A stretch of 64,000 nt of DNA from Bosea sp. NBC_00550 (GTDB taxonomy: Bacteria; Pseudomonadota; Alphaproteobacteria; Rhizobiales; Beijerinckiaceae). Positions 19,192 through 27,722 of this stretch are shown piece by piece (the stretch's first letter is position 1; each line of letters starts with the position of its first letter). The DNA lies in assembly GCF_026020075.1 (NCBI RefSeq), contig NZ_CP102772.1, positions 248,001-312,000 on the forward strand, in the 5' to 3' direction. The notes beneath the pieces are model-generated. The model was not told where the DNA came from and ran no database searches. It saw only the letters and a program-made list of their open reading frames with translations. Made by a program: the position numbers and the translations under genes.

Positions 19192-19904
19192 ACTGGTGCG
19201 AATATCCCGGTTCCTGGGTCGGCAGCGAGGTTCTGCAGAACTATGGTTGCCGGATGGCGAGCGGCCTCTGGGTCACTTTCGAGCTCGTGGCGGTGTCGGT
19301 CGCCATCGGCTTCGTGCTCGCGCTCGGCCTCGCCATTACCAGGCTCTATGGTCCGCGCTGGGCGCGGATGGCGGTCAGCGGCTACACCACCTTCCTGCGC
19401 GGCACGCCGCTGCTCTGCCAGCTTTTCCTGGTGTATTACGGCCTCGGCCAGTTCCGCGAGTTCTGGCAGGATGTCGGCCTGTGGTGGTTCTTCCGCGAGC
19501 CGTTCTATTGTGCGGCCTTCACCTTCACCATCAACACCGCCGCCTACCAGGCCGAGATCCTGCGCGGCGCCATCCAGGCGATCCCGCGCGGGCAATTCGA
19601 GGGGGCGCTCTCGCTCGGCCTGCATCGCTGGGCGACGCTGCGCCGCGTCGTGCTGCCCCAGGCGATGATCCTGGCGTTGCGCCCGCTCGGCAACGAGCTG
19701 ATCGTGATGATCAAGTCCAGCGCGATCGTCTCGCTGGTAACGCTGTTCGACTTGATGGGCGCGACGCGGCTCGCCTTCGCCCGCTCCTTCGACCTGTCGA
19801 TCTATCTCTATGCGGCGCTGATCTATCTGGTTTTGGTCGAGATCATCCGCCGCGTCTGGGATCGTCTCGAACTCAGGTTGAGCCGCCACCTGGCCCTGCG
19901 CTGA
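19188..19904 (+). CDS. polar amino acid ABC transporter permease (HisM-like)
   Basis: 238 residues, ATGA-coupled to the first permease. EAA loop: FEGALSLGLHRWATLRRVVLPQ; also FLRGTPLLCQLFLVYYG. It completes the membrane dimer. No ATP-binding subunit follows: the next gene is map on the opposite strand. Confidence 0.92.
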   Translation: MNWCEYPGSWVGSEVLQNYGCRMASGLWVTFELVAVSVAIGFVLALGLAITRLYGPRWARMAVSGYTTFLRGTPLLCQLFLVYYGLGQFREFWQDVGLWWFFREPFYCAAFTFTINTAAYQAEILRGAIQAIPRGQFEGALSLGLHRWATLRRVVLPQAMILALRPLGNELIVMIKSSAIVSLVTLFDLMGATRLAFARSFDLSIYLYAALIYLVLVEIIRRVWDRLELRLSRHLALR

Positions 19905-19923
19905 TCCGGTCGGTAGCCCGATA

Positions 19924-20676
19924 TCAGCCCGGCAGGGTCAGGACGACGGCGCCGCGCGGGGTCGCGACGACGGTGTGCTCGTACTGCACGGTGGGCGCGC
20001 AAGGCTCGCTGTAGAGCGTCCAGCGATCATCGTCCCCCTGTTCCGCCCAGTCCGCTCCCAGCGACAGGAACGGCTCGACGGTGAAGACGAGCCCATTCGT
20101 CATCGTCCGGCGTTCGCGCCGGTCGGGCCAGGTCGCGATCTCCGTCGGCTCCTCATGGAGCGAGCGACCGACGCCGTGGCTCGCGAGGTTGCGCACCAGT
20201 GTATAGCCGTTCTTGTCGGCGAAGCGTCCTACAGCCTGGCCGATGCCGGCCAGCGGCTTGCCCGCGCCGACCTGCGCGATACCGGCCCAGAGCGCGCGCC
20301 GGCCGTCGCGGCACAGCCGCTCCAGCTTTGGCTTGACCGGCGGCACGGCGAAGGAAGCGCCGGTGTCGGAGAAAAAGCCGTCCTTCTCCGCGGAGACGTC
20401 GACATTGACGAGGTCCCCCGCGAGGATGCGCCGCTCGCCGGGGATGCCGTGCGCGATCTCCTCGTTGACGCTGATGCAGGTCGCGCCGGGGAAGTCATAG
20501 GCGAGTTCCGGGGCCGGGCGCGCGCCGTGGCGTTCGAGGAAATCGCGCCCGATCGCATCGAGCTCCGCGGTGGTCATGCCGGGCTCGAGCGCCTTGCCCA
20601 TGGCAGCCAGGGTGCGCGCCACGATCCGGCCGATCTCGCCGAGTGCGCGCAATTCATCGTCGTTGGATATGGTCAT
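19924..20676 (-). CDS. map: type I methionine aminopeptidase
   Basis: 250 residues, cytosolic removal of N-terminal methionine. All five metal ligands are visible: Asp in NVDVSAEKDG, Asp in SDTGASF, His in ASHGVGRSLHEEP, Glu in FTVEPF and Glu in VQYEHT. A stand-alone copy; alphaproteobacteria often carry more than one map gene. Confidence 0.95.
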   Translation of the reverse strand: MTISNDDELRALGEIGRIVARTLAAMGKALEPGMTTAELDAIGRDFLERHGARPAPELAYDFPGATCISVNEEIAHGIPGERRILAGDLVNVDVSAEKDGFFSDTGASFAVPPVKPKLERLCRDGRRALWAGIAQVGAGKPLAGIGQAVGRFADKNGYTLVRNLASHGVGRSLHEEPTEIATWPDRRERRTMTNGLVFTVEPFLSLGADWAEQGDDDRWTLYSEPCAPTVQYEHTVVATPRGAVVLTLPG

Positions 20677-20806
20677 GGACCTGAGCTAAGCCGCCGGCGT
20701 TCCGGCTGCAACGGGAAAACCGCATGGGCGGCTCACGCTCTTCCGGCTTCCCAGCCCGCCGGCCCCGCGCTAAAGCGCCAAGGTCTTCGTAACGCGGGAG
20801 CTGTTC

Positions 20807-21673
20807 ATGGCCAAAGTCGCATTCCTCGGTCTCGGCGTGATGGGATATCCCATGGCCGGCCATCTCAAGGCCAAGGGCCATGACGTCACCGTCTACAACC
20901 GCAATCCGACAAAGGCTCAGGCCTGGGTCGCCCAGCATGGCGGGCTTTCGGCGGCAACGCCGGCCGATGCCGCCAAGGGGCAGGAGTTCGTCTTCGCCTG
21001 CGTCGGCAACGACGACGATCTGCGCTCGGTCACGATCGGCGAGAACGGCGCCTTCGCCGGCATGGAGAAGGGCGCGGTCTTCGTCGACCACACCACCGCC
21101 TCCGCCAATGTCGCGCGCGAGCTCTACGAGGCGGCGCGGCAGGGCGGTTTCGGCTTCGTCGATGCGCCCGTTTCCGGCGGGCAGGCCGGCGCCGAGAACG
21201 GCGTGCTGACCGTAATGTGCGGCGGTGAGCCCGAGACCTATGCCCGCGCCGAGCCCGTCATCGTCTGCTTTGCCCGGATGTGCCGGCTGATGGGGCCTGC
21301 CGGCTCTGGCCAGCTCACCAAGATGGTCAACCAGATCTGCATCGCCGGCCTGGTCCAGGGTCTGTCGGAAGGCGTGCATTTCGCCAAGCGCGCCGGGCTC
21401 GACGTCGAGGCCATGCTGGAGGTGATCTCCAAGGGGGCTGCCGGCTCCTGGCAGATGGAGAACCGCGGGAAGACGATGAACCAGAATAAGTTCGATTTCG
21501 GCTTCGCCGTCGACTGGATGCGCAAGGATCTCGGCATCGTCCTCGACGAGGCCCGGACCAACGGCGCGCAGCTGCCGGTGACCGCGCTGGTCGACCAGTT
21601 CTATGCCGAGGTGCAGAAGATGGGCGGCAAGCGCTGGGACACCTCCAGCCTGATCGCCCGCCTCGAGGGCTGA
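20807..21673 (+). CDS. NAD(P)-dependent oxidoreductase, 3-hydroxyisobutyrate dehydrogenase family
   Basis: 288 residues. The N-terminal Rossmann motif is FLGLGVMGYPMAGHL, followed by VYNRNPTKAQ. The family substrate loop is DAPVSGGQAGAENG, and the catalytic lysine region is GSGQLTKMVNQICIAG. Its C-terminal half is the all-helical domain. Substrate could be 3-hydroxyisobutyrate, tartronate semialdehyde or a related beta-hydroxyacid. No valine-catabolism neighbours decide this. Confidence 0.9.
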   Translation: MAKVAFLGLGVMGYPMAGHLKAKGHDVTVYNRNPTKAQAWVAQHGGLSAATPADAAKGQEFVFACVGNDDDLRSVTIGENGAFAGMEKGAVFVDHTTASANVARELYEAARQGGFGFVDAPVSGGQAGAENGVLTVMCGGEPETYARAEPVIVCFARMCRLMGPAGSGQLTKMVNQICIAGLVQGLSEGVHFAKRAGLDVEAMLEVISKGAAGSWQMENRGKTMNQNKFDFGFAVDWMRKDLGIVLDEARTNGAQLPVTALVDQFYAEVQKMGGKRWDTSSLIARLEG

Positions 21674-21726
21674 GGCTCGAGCGTCGGATGCACACGACGC
21701 TCTGACAAGAAGATGGACGGCCCGGC

Positions 21727-22917
21727 TCAGATCGCCGGGCCACGTCCTTTGCGGGCTAAGCCGACCGCGACGAGGCCGAGCGCGATCAGCAGCCAGACCA
21801 GCACGTTCATGGATTGCGGCCAAAGGGTCACCAGCCAGCTGATCAGCACGGTCAGCCCGGCGCTGATCCCGAGCTGGATCGCGCCCAGCAGTCCCGCGGC
21901 GGAGCCGGCAAGTTCGGGACGTGCGGAGAGCGCGTCGGCTGTGGCACCGGGTATCGTCAGGCCATTGCCGATGGCGTTCACGGCCAGCGGCAGGAACAGG
22001 GTCAGCGGCGACCACCAGGGTGAGAACGACAGGGCAAGCGCCGCGCCCGTTCCGATGAACGAGATCACGAGGCCGAGCCGCACCATCTTCGGCGTGCCGA
22101 CCCGCACTGCCAGCCGCGACATGGCGAAGTTGCCGAGCATGTAGCCGAGCGCATTGAGGATGAAGTAGCTGCCATAGGCGTCGGAGCCGTGCCCCATCGT
22201 CTCGACGACGATGAACGGCGTCGCGGCGATGAAGACGAAGAAGGCCGACACAGCGCTGGTTCCGGCCGCGACGTTCAGCAGGAAACCCCGGTTGCGCACG
22301 AGCTCCGGAAAGGCACGAAACACCCCGAGCAGGGAGCTCTGCGCGCCGATATGGGGCGCCGTCTCCGGCAGTCGCAGGACGGTGAGCGCGAGCACGCAGG
22401 TGCCGAACAGGGTCATGAACCAGAAGATGGTGCGCCAGCCGAGCGCGGTCTCGATCTGGCCGCCGAGCCAGGGCGCGAGCATCGGCGCCACCACCATCAC
22501 CATCGTCACGCTGGCGATCTGGCTCGCGGCCTCGTCGCGATTGGCGCTGTCGCGGATGATCGCCCGCGACAGCGCGAAGACGGCGCCCGAGCCGGCTCCT
22601 TCCAGTATGCGCGCCGTCAGCAGGATTTCGGTCGAAGGCGCCAGCGCTCCCATTACCGAGCCCAGCACGAACAAGGCAACCCCGGCATTGACGCAGGGGC
22701 GGCGGCCGAAGCGGTCCGACAAGGGCCCGATGACGAGCTGCGTCAGGGCGACCGAGACCAGGAACAGCGTCAGCGTGAGCTGGATCGTGGCGTAGTTCGA
22801 TGCGAAGTGGCGGGTCAGGGCCGGCGTCGCCGGAGCCAGCAGGTTGAGCGCGATCGGCTGGAGCGCGGAGATCGCGACCAGGATCGCCAGCGTCGGCTTG
22901 GCCGATCCAGCCGTCAC
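21727..22917 (-). CDS. MFS transporter, Bcr/CflA drug-efflux type
   Basis: 396 residues, GTG start at 22917 overlapping the stop of the EamA gene (GTGA). Twelve membrane segments are expected. Motif A reads GPLSDRFGRRPCVNAG. ARILEGAGSGAVFALSRAIIRD is the family's signature loop. The reading frame stays open far upstream, through the EamA gene and into the oxidase gene, but that extension is a shadow. Third gene of an oxidase-EamA-MFS operon. Confidence 0.88.
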   Translation of the reverse strand: MTAGSAKPTLAILVAISALQPIALNLLAPATPALTRHFASNYATIQLTLTLFLVSVALTQLVIGPLSDRFGRRPCVNAGVALFVLGSVMGALAPSTEILLTARILEGAGSGAVFALSRAIIRDSANRDEAASQIASVTMVMVVAPMLAPWLGGQIETALGWRTIFWFMTLFGTCVLALTVLRLPETAPHIGAQSSLLGVFRAFPELVRNRGFLLNVAAGTSAVSAFFVFIAATPFIVVETMGHGSDAYGSYFILNALGYMLGNFAMSRLAVRVGTPKMVRLGLVISFIGTGAALALSFSPWWSPLTLFLPLAVNAIGNGLTIPGATADALSARPELAGSAAGLLGAIQLGISAGLTVLISWLVTLWPQSMNVLVWLLIALGLVAVGLARKGRGPAI

Positions 22918-23816
22918 GCCGTCGGCTTTCGGGTCAGCTTGAGGTTCGAATCGGGCCGCACGCGCTGCCGATGCATCGTATAGAGTCCGCTGCCGACGAT
23001 CAGCCCGATGCCGAGGAAGGCAAAGAGATCGGGCACGTCGCCCCAGACGAGATAGCCGAGCAGCGTGGCGAAGACGATGACGGCATAGCGATACTGCGAG
23101 ATCACGGCGACATCGGTGCGGCGGAAGGCGCTGATGATGAAGAAGGTCCCGACCGTGACCAGGACGGCGGCCAGCGCCACATAGACGCTTTCGATCCGCC
23201 AGACCGGCAGCCACTGCTCGGTCAAGCCGTAGCCGAACGCGACGAGGCCGACGACGACCGTCGTGGTCAGCGAGATGACCGTCGAGGGAACGTCGTCGCC
23301 GATGCTGCGCGTCGTCAGGTCGCGGCAGGCGACGAGGAAGGTGCTGAGCAGGGCAACGAGAGCGGCCGCGTTGAAGGAGGCCGCACCCGGCCGCACGATG
23401 AACAGCACGCCGATGAAGCCGACGGTGAGTGCCAGCGCCCGTCGCCAGCCGACGCGCTCGATCCGCAGCACGACCGCGAGAGCGACGATGAGCAGCGGGG
23501 AGGCCATGTTGATCGCCGTCATGTTGGCGAGCGGCAACAGGCCCAGCGACCAGCCGAAGGTCAACGCGCTCAAGGCTTCGAGCAGGCCGCGCAGCAACAC
23601 GCGTGGCCGGAAGGCCGTGGCGAGGCGGTCGCTCTCGCGTGCTGCGAAGACGAGCGCGAAACCGACGACGACCGCGAAGACCGTCCTCAGCGCGATCGCC
23701 TGTCCGGCCGGATAGGTCTCGCGGGCCAACTTCATCAGCGTGTCGTTGACGACGAAGAGCGACATGGCCGCGAGCATGAAGACGACGCCGCGGCGATTTT
23801 CGGCTGCGCTGGCCAA
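22914..23816 (-). CDS. EamA/DMT family transporter
   Basis: 300 residues with ten hydrophobic segments and the internal EamA duplication (SLFVVNDTLMKLAR in the first half, FRRTDVAVISQYRYAV in the second). It lies 21 bp after the oxidase gene and is translationally coupled to the MFS gene downstream. It is a probable metabolite exporter. Confidence 0.87.
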   Translation of the reverse strand: MASAAENRRGVVFMLAAMSLFVVNDTLMKLARETYPAGQAIALRTVFAVVVGFALVFAARESDRLATAFRPRVLLRGLLEALSALTFGWSLGLLPLANMTAINMASPLLIVALAVVLRIERVGWRRALALTVGFIGVLFIVRPGAASFNAAALVALLSTFLVACRDLTTRSIGDDVPSTVISLTTTVVVGLVAFGYGLTEQWLPVWRIESVYVALAAVLVTVGTFFIISAFRRTDVAVISQYRYAVIVFATLLGYLVWGDVPDLFAFLGIGLIVGSGLYTMHRQRVRPDSNLKLTRKPTA

Positions 23817-23837
23817 GAGGTATCCTGCGGGAAAGGC

Positions 23838-24977
23838 TTAGGCCGCGAAGCGGGAAAGCGAGAATGGCGTCAGATCGAAGGGCGACTGGCCGGTGGTCGA
23901 AAGATCGGCCAGGATTTCGCCGATCGCGCTGGCGAATTTGAAGCCGTGGCCCGAGCAGGCCGAGGCGAAGACGGCCTGCGGCACGCCAGGCACGGTGTCG
24001 ATGATGAAGCCCTCGTCGGGCGAAACGCTGTAGACGCAGCCCTTCACCGTCAGAGGCTCGCCGGCCGCATCGGGAATATAGCGCGCGAGGCACTCGCGGA
24101 TGCGCTGGACCTGGTTTTCGCTCGGCGTCCGGTCCGGCTCGCGCGGGTCCATGGGCTCGCGCCCGAAATGCGGCCCGCCGAGCTTGAAGCCCGGATGCTC
24201 GTAGAGCGGGAAACCGTAGAAATTGCCTTCCTCGACGCTGAGGATGAAGACGGGGAAGGCACCCTCGCGAAAGAGTTCGGGCCGCCGCGTGGTGAACCAG
24301 CCGATCGCCTGCTTCACGGTGCTGACCCGTTCCGACAGGGCCGGCACCGCGTCGGCGATCCAGCCACCCGAGGTGATGACGAGGCGGCCGGCCGAGTAGG
24401 TGCCGCGTTCGGTGCGGACGACGACACCGCCCTGCGCCGTCGGCGTCCAGTCCAGCAGCGGCTCGTTGGTGCGGATGTCGGCCCCGCGCGATTGCGCCAG
24501 CCCGACATGAGCATAGATCGCCTTTTCCGACGCGACGAAACCGCCATCCGGCTGCCACAGCCCGACATGCCCGGCCGGAAGCTGGAAGCCAGGGAAGCGG
24601 CGCATCACCTCGGCTCCCTCCAGAACCTCATGCGTCAACCCGTGGTCGAGACAGGATTGCAGGGAGGATTCGACCGGTCCGCCGCCTTTCGGCGCGAGGT
24701 CGAGCGAGCCGGTGACATGGAGCAGCTTCATGCCGGCCTGTTCGCCGGTTTCCGCCCAGAGTTCATGCGCACGCCGCACGATCGGGACGTAGTGCGAGCC
24801 TTCGAAATAGGCGAGGCGGATGATCCGCGTCAGGCCGTGCGAGGAGCCCATCGCATGGCCGAGTTCGAAGCGCTCGAGGCCGAGAACCTTGAGCCCGCGC
24901 TTGGCGAGGTGCCAGCAGGCGGCCGACCCCATGGCGCCGACGCCGGCGACGATGACGTCATAGCTGTGCTGGCTCAT
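23838..24977 (-). CDS. solA: sarcosine oxidase / N-methyl-L-tryptophan oxidase family flavoprotein
   Basis: 379 residues from the ATG at 24977 (MSQHSYDVIVAGVGAMGSAA); the frame extends to 25037. The FAD Rossmann motif is complete. Cys314 in VKGCVYSVSPDEGF aligns with the cysteine that binds FAD covalently in monomeric sarcosine oxidase (Cys315). HGLTRIIR near residue 47 and CSGHGFKF near the C-terminus are also family hallmarks. It oxidatively demethylates or deaminates an N-methyl amino acid, giving H2O2. The symbol marks the family; the substrate is not proven. First gene of a three-gene operon with two transporters. Confidence 0.85.
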   Translation of the reverse strand: MSQHSYDVIVAGVGAMGSAACWHLAKRGLKVLGLERFELGHAMGSSHGLTRIIRLAYFEGSHYVPIVRRAHELWAETGEQAGMKLLHVTGSLDLAPKGGGPVESSLQSCLDHGLTHEVLEGAEVMRRFPGFQLPAGHVGLWQPDGGFVASEKAIYAHVGLAQSRGADIRTNEPLLDWTPTAQGGVVVRTERGTYSAGRLVITSGGWIADAVPALSERVSTVKQAIGWFTTRRPELFREGAFPVFILSVEEGNFYGFPLYEHPGFKLGGPHFGREPMDPREPDRTPSENQVQRIRECLARYIPDAAGEPLTVKGCVYSVSPDEGFIIDTVPGVPQAVFASACSGHGFKFASAIGEILADLSTTGQSPFDLTPFSLSRFAA

Positions 24978-25141
24978 GGCTCGTGCCCGTGCGACGTGGA
25001 AACCCCAGCCATACAGGCCGCGCAAGAGGTGGTCCAATGCTTCTGCGGCACAGGCGCCGTGCAGGTGCGGAGGAAGCTTTTGTTAACGGACGCCGCCCAT
25101 AACCGCAGGCAGGGCTGACCTTAGGTGAGACTGGGCTTGGG

Positions 25142-26908
25142 ATGAAGGGCAGGATTCGACGCTGGCTGGGCGCCCGAACTCCCATGGGTAGCGAAGCCCC
25201 GACCGAACCGGCGCCGATCGAGGTCGCAGAAGCCCCCATCGTGGCGATCGCTTCCAACGACCTGTCCGTCCGCGATGCTGTTGATGATATCGAGCGCGAC
25301 ATTCTGTTCGCGATGAATCGGCTCACGAAGGAACTGGGTGAGGTCGAGAAGCTCTCAGCCGATTCCGAAAGCGGCTCCCGCACCATTCTGGAAAGTGCCG
25401 GCAGCATGCGCATGGCCGTCGGCGCGGCGAGCGAGAACGCCTCCGTCCTGGCCGCCGCGACGCAGCAGGTTTCCCAGTCGGCCGAGCAGGTCGACAGCGC
25501 CATGGCGAGCGTCCGCGACCGGCTCGATGCTGCCGTGGAGCATGCGGGGCAGGCCACCTTGATGTTGGACGGCCTCAGTGAGGCGACAGGCGAAATCCGC
25601 GGCATCGTCGATTCCATTGCGGAGATCGCCCGCCAGACGAACCTGCTGGCGCTCAACGCCGCGATCGAGGCGGCCCGCGCCGGAGAGGCCGGCCGTGGCT
25701 TCGGCGTCGTCGCCTACGAGGTCAAGTCGCTCTCGGTCGAGGTGAGCGAAGCCGTCGAGCATATCCGCAGCCGGGTCGACCGGCTCACGCATGCGGCCCA
25801 GAGCTCTACGGGCATCGTCAACGAGGCGCTGCAGATCGTGCGGGACGTCAACCCGCTGATGACGACGATCAGTCAGGCTTCGCAGGAGCAGGCGGCGTCG
25901 ACGGCGGAATTGTCCCGCAATGCCCGCGAAGCCGCGCTCTTCGTCGAAGGCGTCGCGCGCCGCGCGGATGAAATCGATCGCATCGCTCATGTCACGGTCG
26001 CCGAGAGCGAGCGCGCGCGCCGGGCCTCGGAGAAGGGCAGCCGGCTCGTCGGCCGCATGTTGCGCCGCTTCAAGCCCGTCCTGCGGCACTCCGCCTTCGC
26101 CGACCGGCGGCGCTTCGACCGTTTCCCGACCGCGCGGCGCGCGCAGCTGAGGATCGGCGGCATCGACCTGTCGAGCCGTATCGTCGATGTCGGTCGCGGC
26201 GGAGCGCTTCTGGCCGATGCGCAGGCCATCCGGTTAGGCGGCGGCGACGGCACGATCACCATCGACGGCCTGCCGCCGCTCCCCTGCCGGATGACCGGTC
26301 ACAGCGAGCGCGGTTTGCATCTCGCCTTCGATGCGGATGCTGCCGCCGGCAGCGGCGCATTGGCGCTGATGATCGAGGATATCGAGCGCTCCTATCGCCC
26401 CTTCATCGAGCGCGCCCAGGATTTCGCGAACGAAATCGCCGCAGCCATGGAAACGGCCATCGAGAAAGGTCTGATAGCCGAGGAGGATCTGTTCGAGGCG
26501 AGCTATACGCCGGTTCCCGAGAGCGAGCCGCTGCAATATCTGAGCCCGAGCCTGCAGGCTCTGGAGGCCGTGCTGCCGCCATTGCTCAGGAAGACGCTCG
26601 CGAGCGATCCGCGTCTTGTCTTCGCCGTGCCGAGCGATCGCAACGGCTACATGCCGGTGCATCATGCCGAGACGTCGCAGCCCCAGCGCAGCCATGATCC
26701 GGACTGGAACGCGGCCCATGCCTGCAACCGCCGTATTCTCGACAGCCGCTCCGGGATCAGCGCGAGCCGCTCGGTCCGCCCGTTCCTGGTCCAGCTCTGC
26801 CATCACGACCTCGGAGACGGCCGGATCGAGGCCCTGAGCGAGATCAACGCACCGCTGCGGGTGCGCGGCCGCCACTGGGGCGGCGTGCGGATGGCCTACA
26901 GGCTCTGA
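25142..26908 (+). CDS. soluble methyl-accepting chemotaxis protein with a PilZ-like domain
   Basis: 588 residues without any membrane segment. Residues about 40-310 are the coiled-coil signalling domain, with the hairpin tip [21 protein letters not shown] at 161-181. Residues about 321-410 resemble Pil[15 protein letters not shown] followed by [11 protein letters not shown], a degenerate form of the RxxxR and D/NxSxxG pair. The C-terminal 165 residues end in [13 protein letters not shown] and [14 protein letters not shown], a sensor-like tail I have seen in other cytoplasmic alphaproteobacterial receptors. No che genes are near. It could link redox, cyclic-di-GMP or ligand state to flagellar control. 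Confidence 0.85.
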   Translation: MKGRIRRWLGARTPMGSEAPTEPAPIEVAEAPIVAIASNDLSVRDAVDDIERDILFAMNRLTKELGEVEKLSADSESGSRTILESAGSMRMAVGAASENASVLAAATQQVSQSAEQVDSAMASVRDRLDAAVEHAGQATLMLDGLSEATGEIRGIVDSIAEIARQTNLLALNAAIEAARAGEAGRGFGVVAYEVKSLSVEVSEAVEHIRSRVDRLTHAAQSSTGIVNEALQIVRDVNPLMTTISQASQEQAASTAELSRNAREAALFVEGVARRADEIDRIAHVTVAESERARRASEKGSRLVGRMLRRFKPVLRHSAFADRRRFDRFPTARRAQLRIGGIDLSSRIVDVGRGGALLADAQAIRLGGGDGTITIDGLPPLPCRMTGHSERGLHLAFDADAAAGSGALALMIEDIERSYRPFIERAQDFANEIAAAMETAIEKGLIAEEDLFEASYTPVPESEPLQYLSPSLQALEAVLPPLLRKTLASDPRLVFAVPSDRNGYMPVHHAETSQPQRSHDPDWNAAHACNRRILDSRSGISASRSVRPFLVQLCHHDLGDGRIEALSEINAPLRVRGRHWGGVRMAYRL

Positions 26909-26947
26909 CGATCGCGGTTCGCACCGGCCGCAACGACGGCAGCGGCG

Positions 26948-27712
26948 CTACAGCCTGTCCCAGTTCACCGTGATGCTCAGCTTCTGGAAAGCCTGCTTCC
27001 ACAGCGATGCGGCCTGTTCGAGCCGGGCCTGGTCGTAGACGCCCTGGACCTGATGGATGCTGAGCGCCCAGCTCTTGGCGCCCGAATCCTGCCAGACCTT
27101 GTCGAGCAGGCGCCGCAAGCGCTCCGGATCGCGCGCGCCGGCCGCGTTGCCGAAGACGGTGAACTGGCCCGAATTCTGGAGCATGTCCGAGACGAGGACC
27201 AGCGAGCGATCGCCGTTCGCCACGCGGTTCTCGCGCCGGGAGACGACGTCGCCGATGGCTTCCACGATCGGCGACTGGTTGCCCTTCGCCGGCTGGGTCA
27301 GGACGGTGAGCGCATCGTCGAGCGGGCGGCCGAACTTCTCGACCCATTTCACATATTCGCGGCGCGGGTTGCCGATCAGCTCGCTCGCCGTCTTGCCCGG
27401 GTTGCACAGCGAGATCAGCGAGGGGAAACCCGGCTCGAACACGTCGTTGAAAACGTAGATCGACAGCATCCGCTCGGCCGGCAATTCGTCGCCGATCTGC
27501 TTGACCAGCTTCTTAAGCCGCCCGGCCTGCACCTCGCTCCAGGGATCGCTCTTGTCGACCAGGATGAGCGTGTGCCCGACCGGCCCGCTCTTCGGGCACA
27601 GCGTCTCCTGGTCGCGCGGCGGGCCGCGCAGCAGGGAAGGGGCCGCGAAGAACCCGACGAGCGCAACGCCGGCGAGCACGGAAGCGACGATGGCCAGGTT
27701 CTCGGTCTTCAT
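26948..27712 (-). CDS. degenerate von Willebrand A-like membrane-anchored protein, unknown function
   Basis: 254 residues. Residues about 7-29 form one membrane anchor; the rest is probably periplasmic. The fold reads as vWA: strand HTLILVDKSDPWS (a changed DxSxS metal motif), NQSPIVEAIGDVV where the MIDAS threonine is a serine, and SLVLVSDMLQNS with the third MIDAS Asp. Metal binding may be weak. It is the last gene of a same-strand module behind two membrane proteins, 10 bp after the coiled-coil protein. I know of no assigned function. Confidence 0.72.
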   Translation of the reverse strand: MKTENLAIVASVLAGVALVGFFAAPSLLRGPPRDQETLCPKSGPVGHTLILVDKSDPWSEVQAGRLKKLVKQIGDELPAERMLSIYVFNDVFEPGFPSLISLCNPGKTASELIGNPRREYVKWVEKFGRPLDDALTVLTQPAKGNQSPIVEAIGDVVSRRENRVANGDRSLVLVSDMLQNSGQFTVFGNAAGARDPERLRRLLDKVWQDSGAKSWALSIHQVQGVYDQARLEQAASLWKQAFQKLSITVNWDRL

Positions 27713-27722
27713 CTGTCGCTCT

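Noticed and set aside
21727..24558. A 943-codon open frame that could be read as an oxidase-transporter fusion
   Set aside because: Only the last 396 codons encode a recognisable MFS protein. The upstream part is an out-of-frame shadow of the EamA and oxidase genes, and a GTGA start/stop overlap marks the real start at 22917.
22971..25118. 715-codon open frame opposite the EamA and oxidase genes
   Set aside because: Charged, low-complexity antisense shadow caused by high GC; both genes on the other strand are clear family members.
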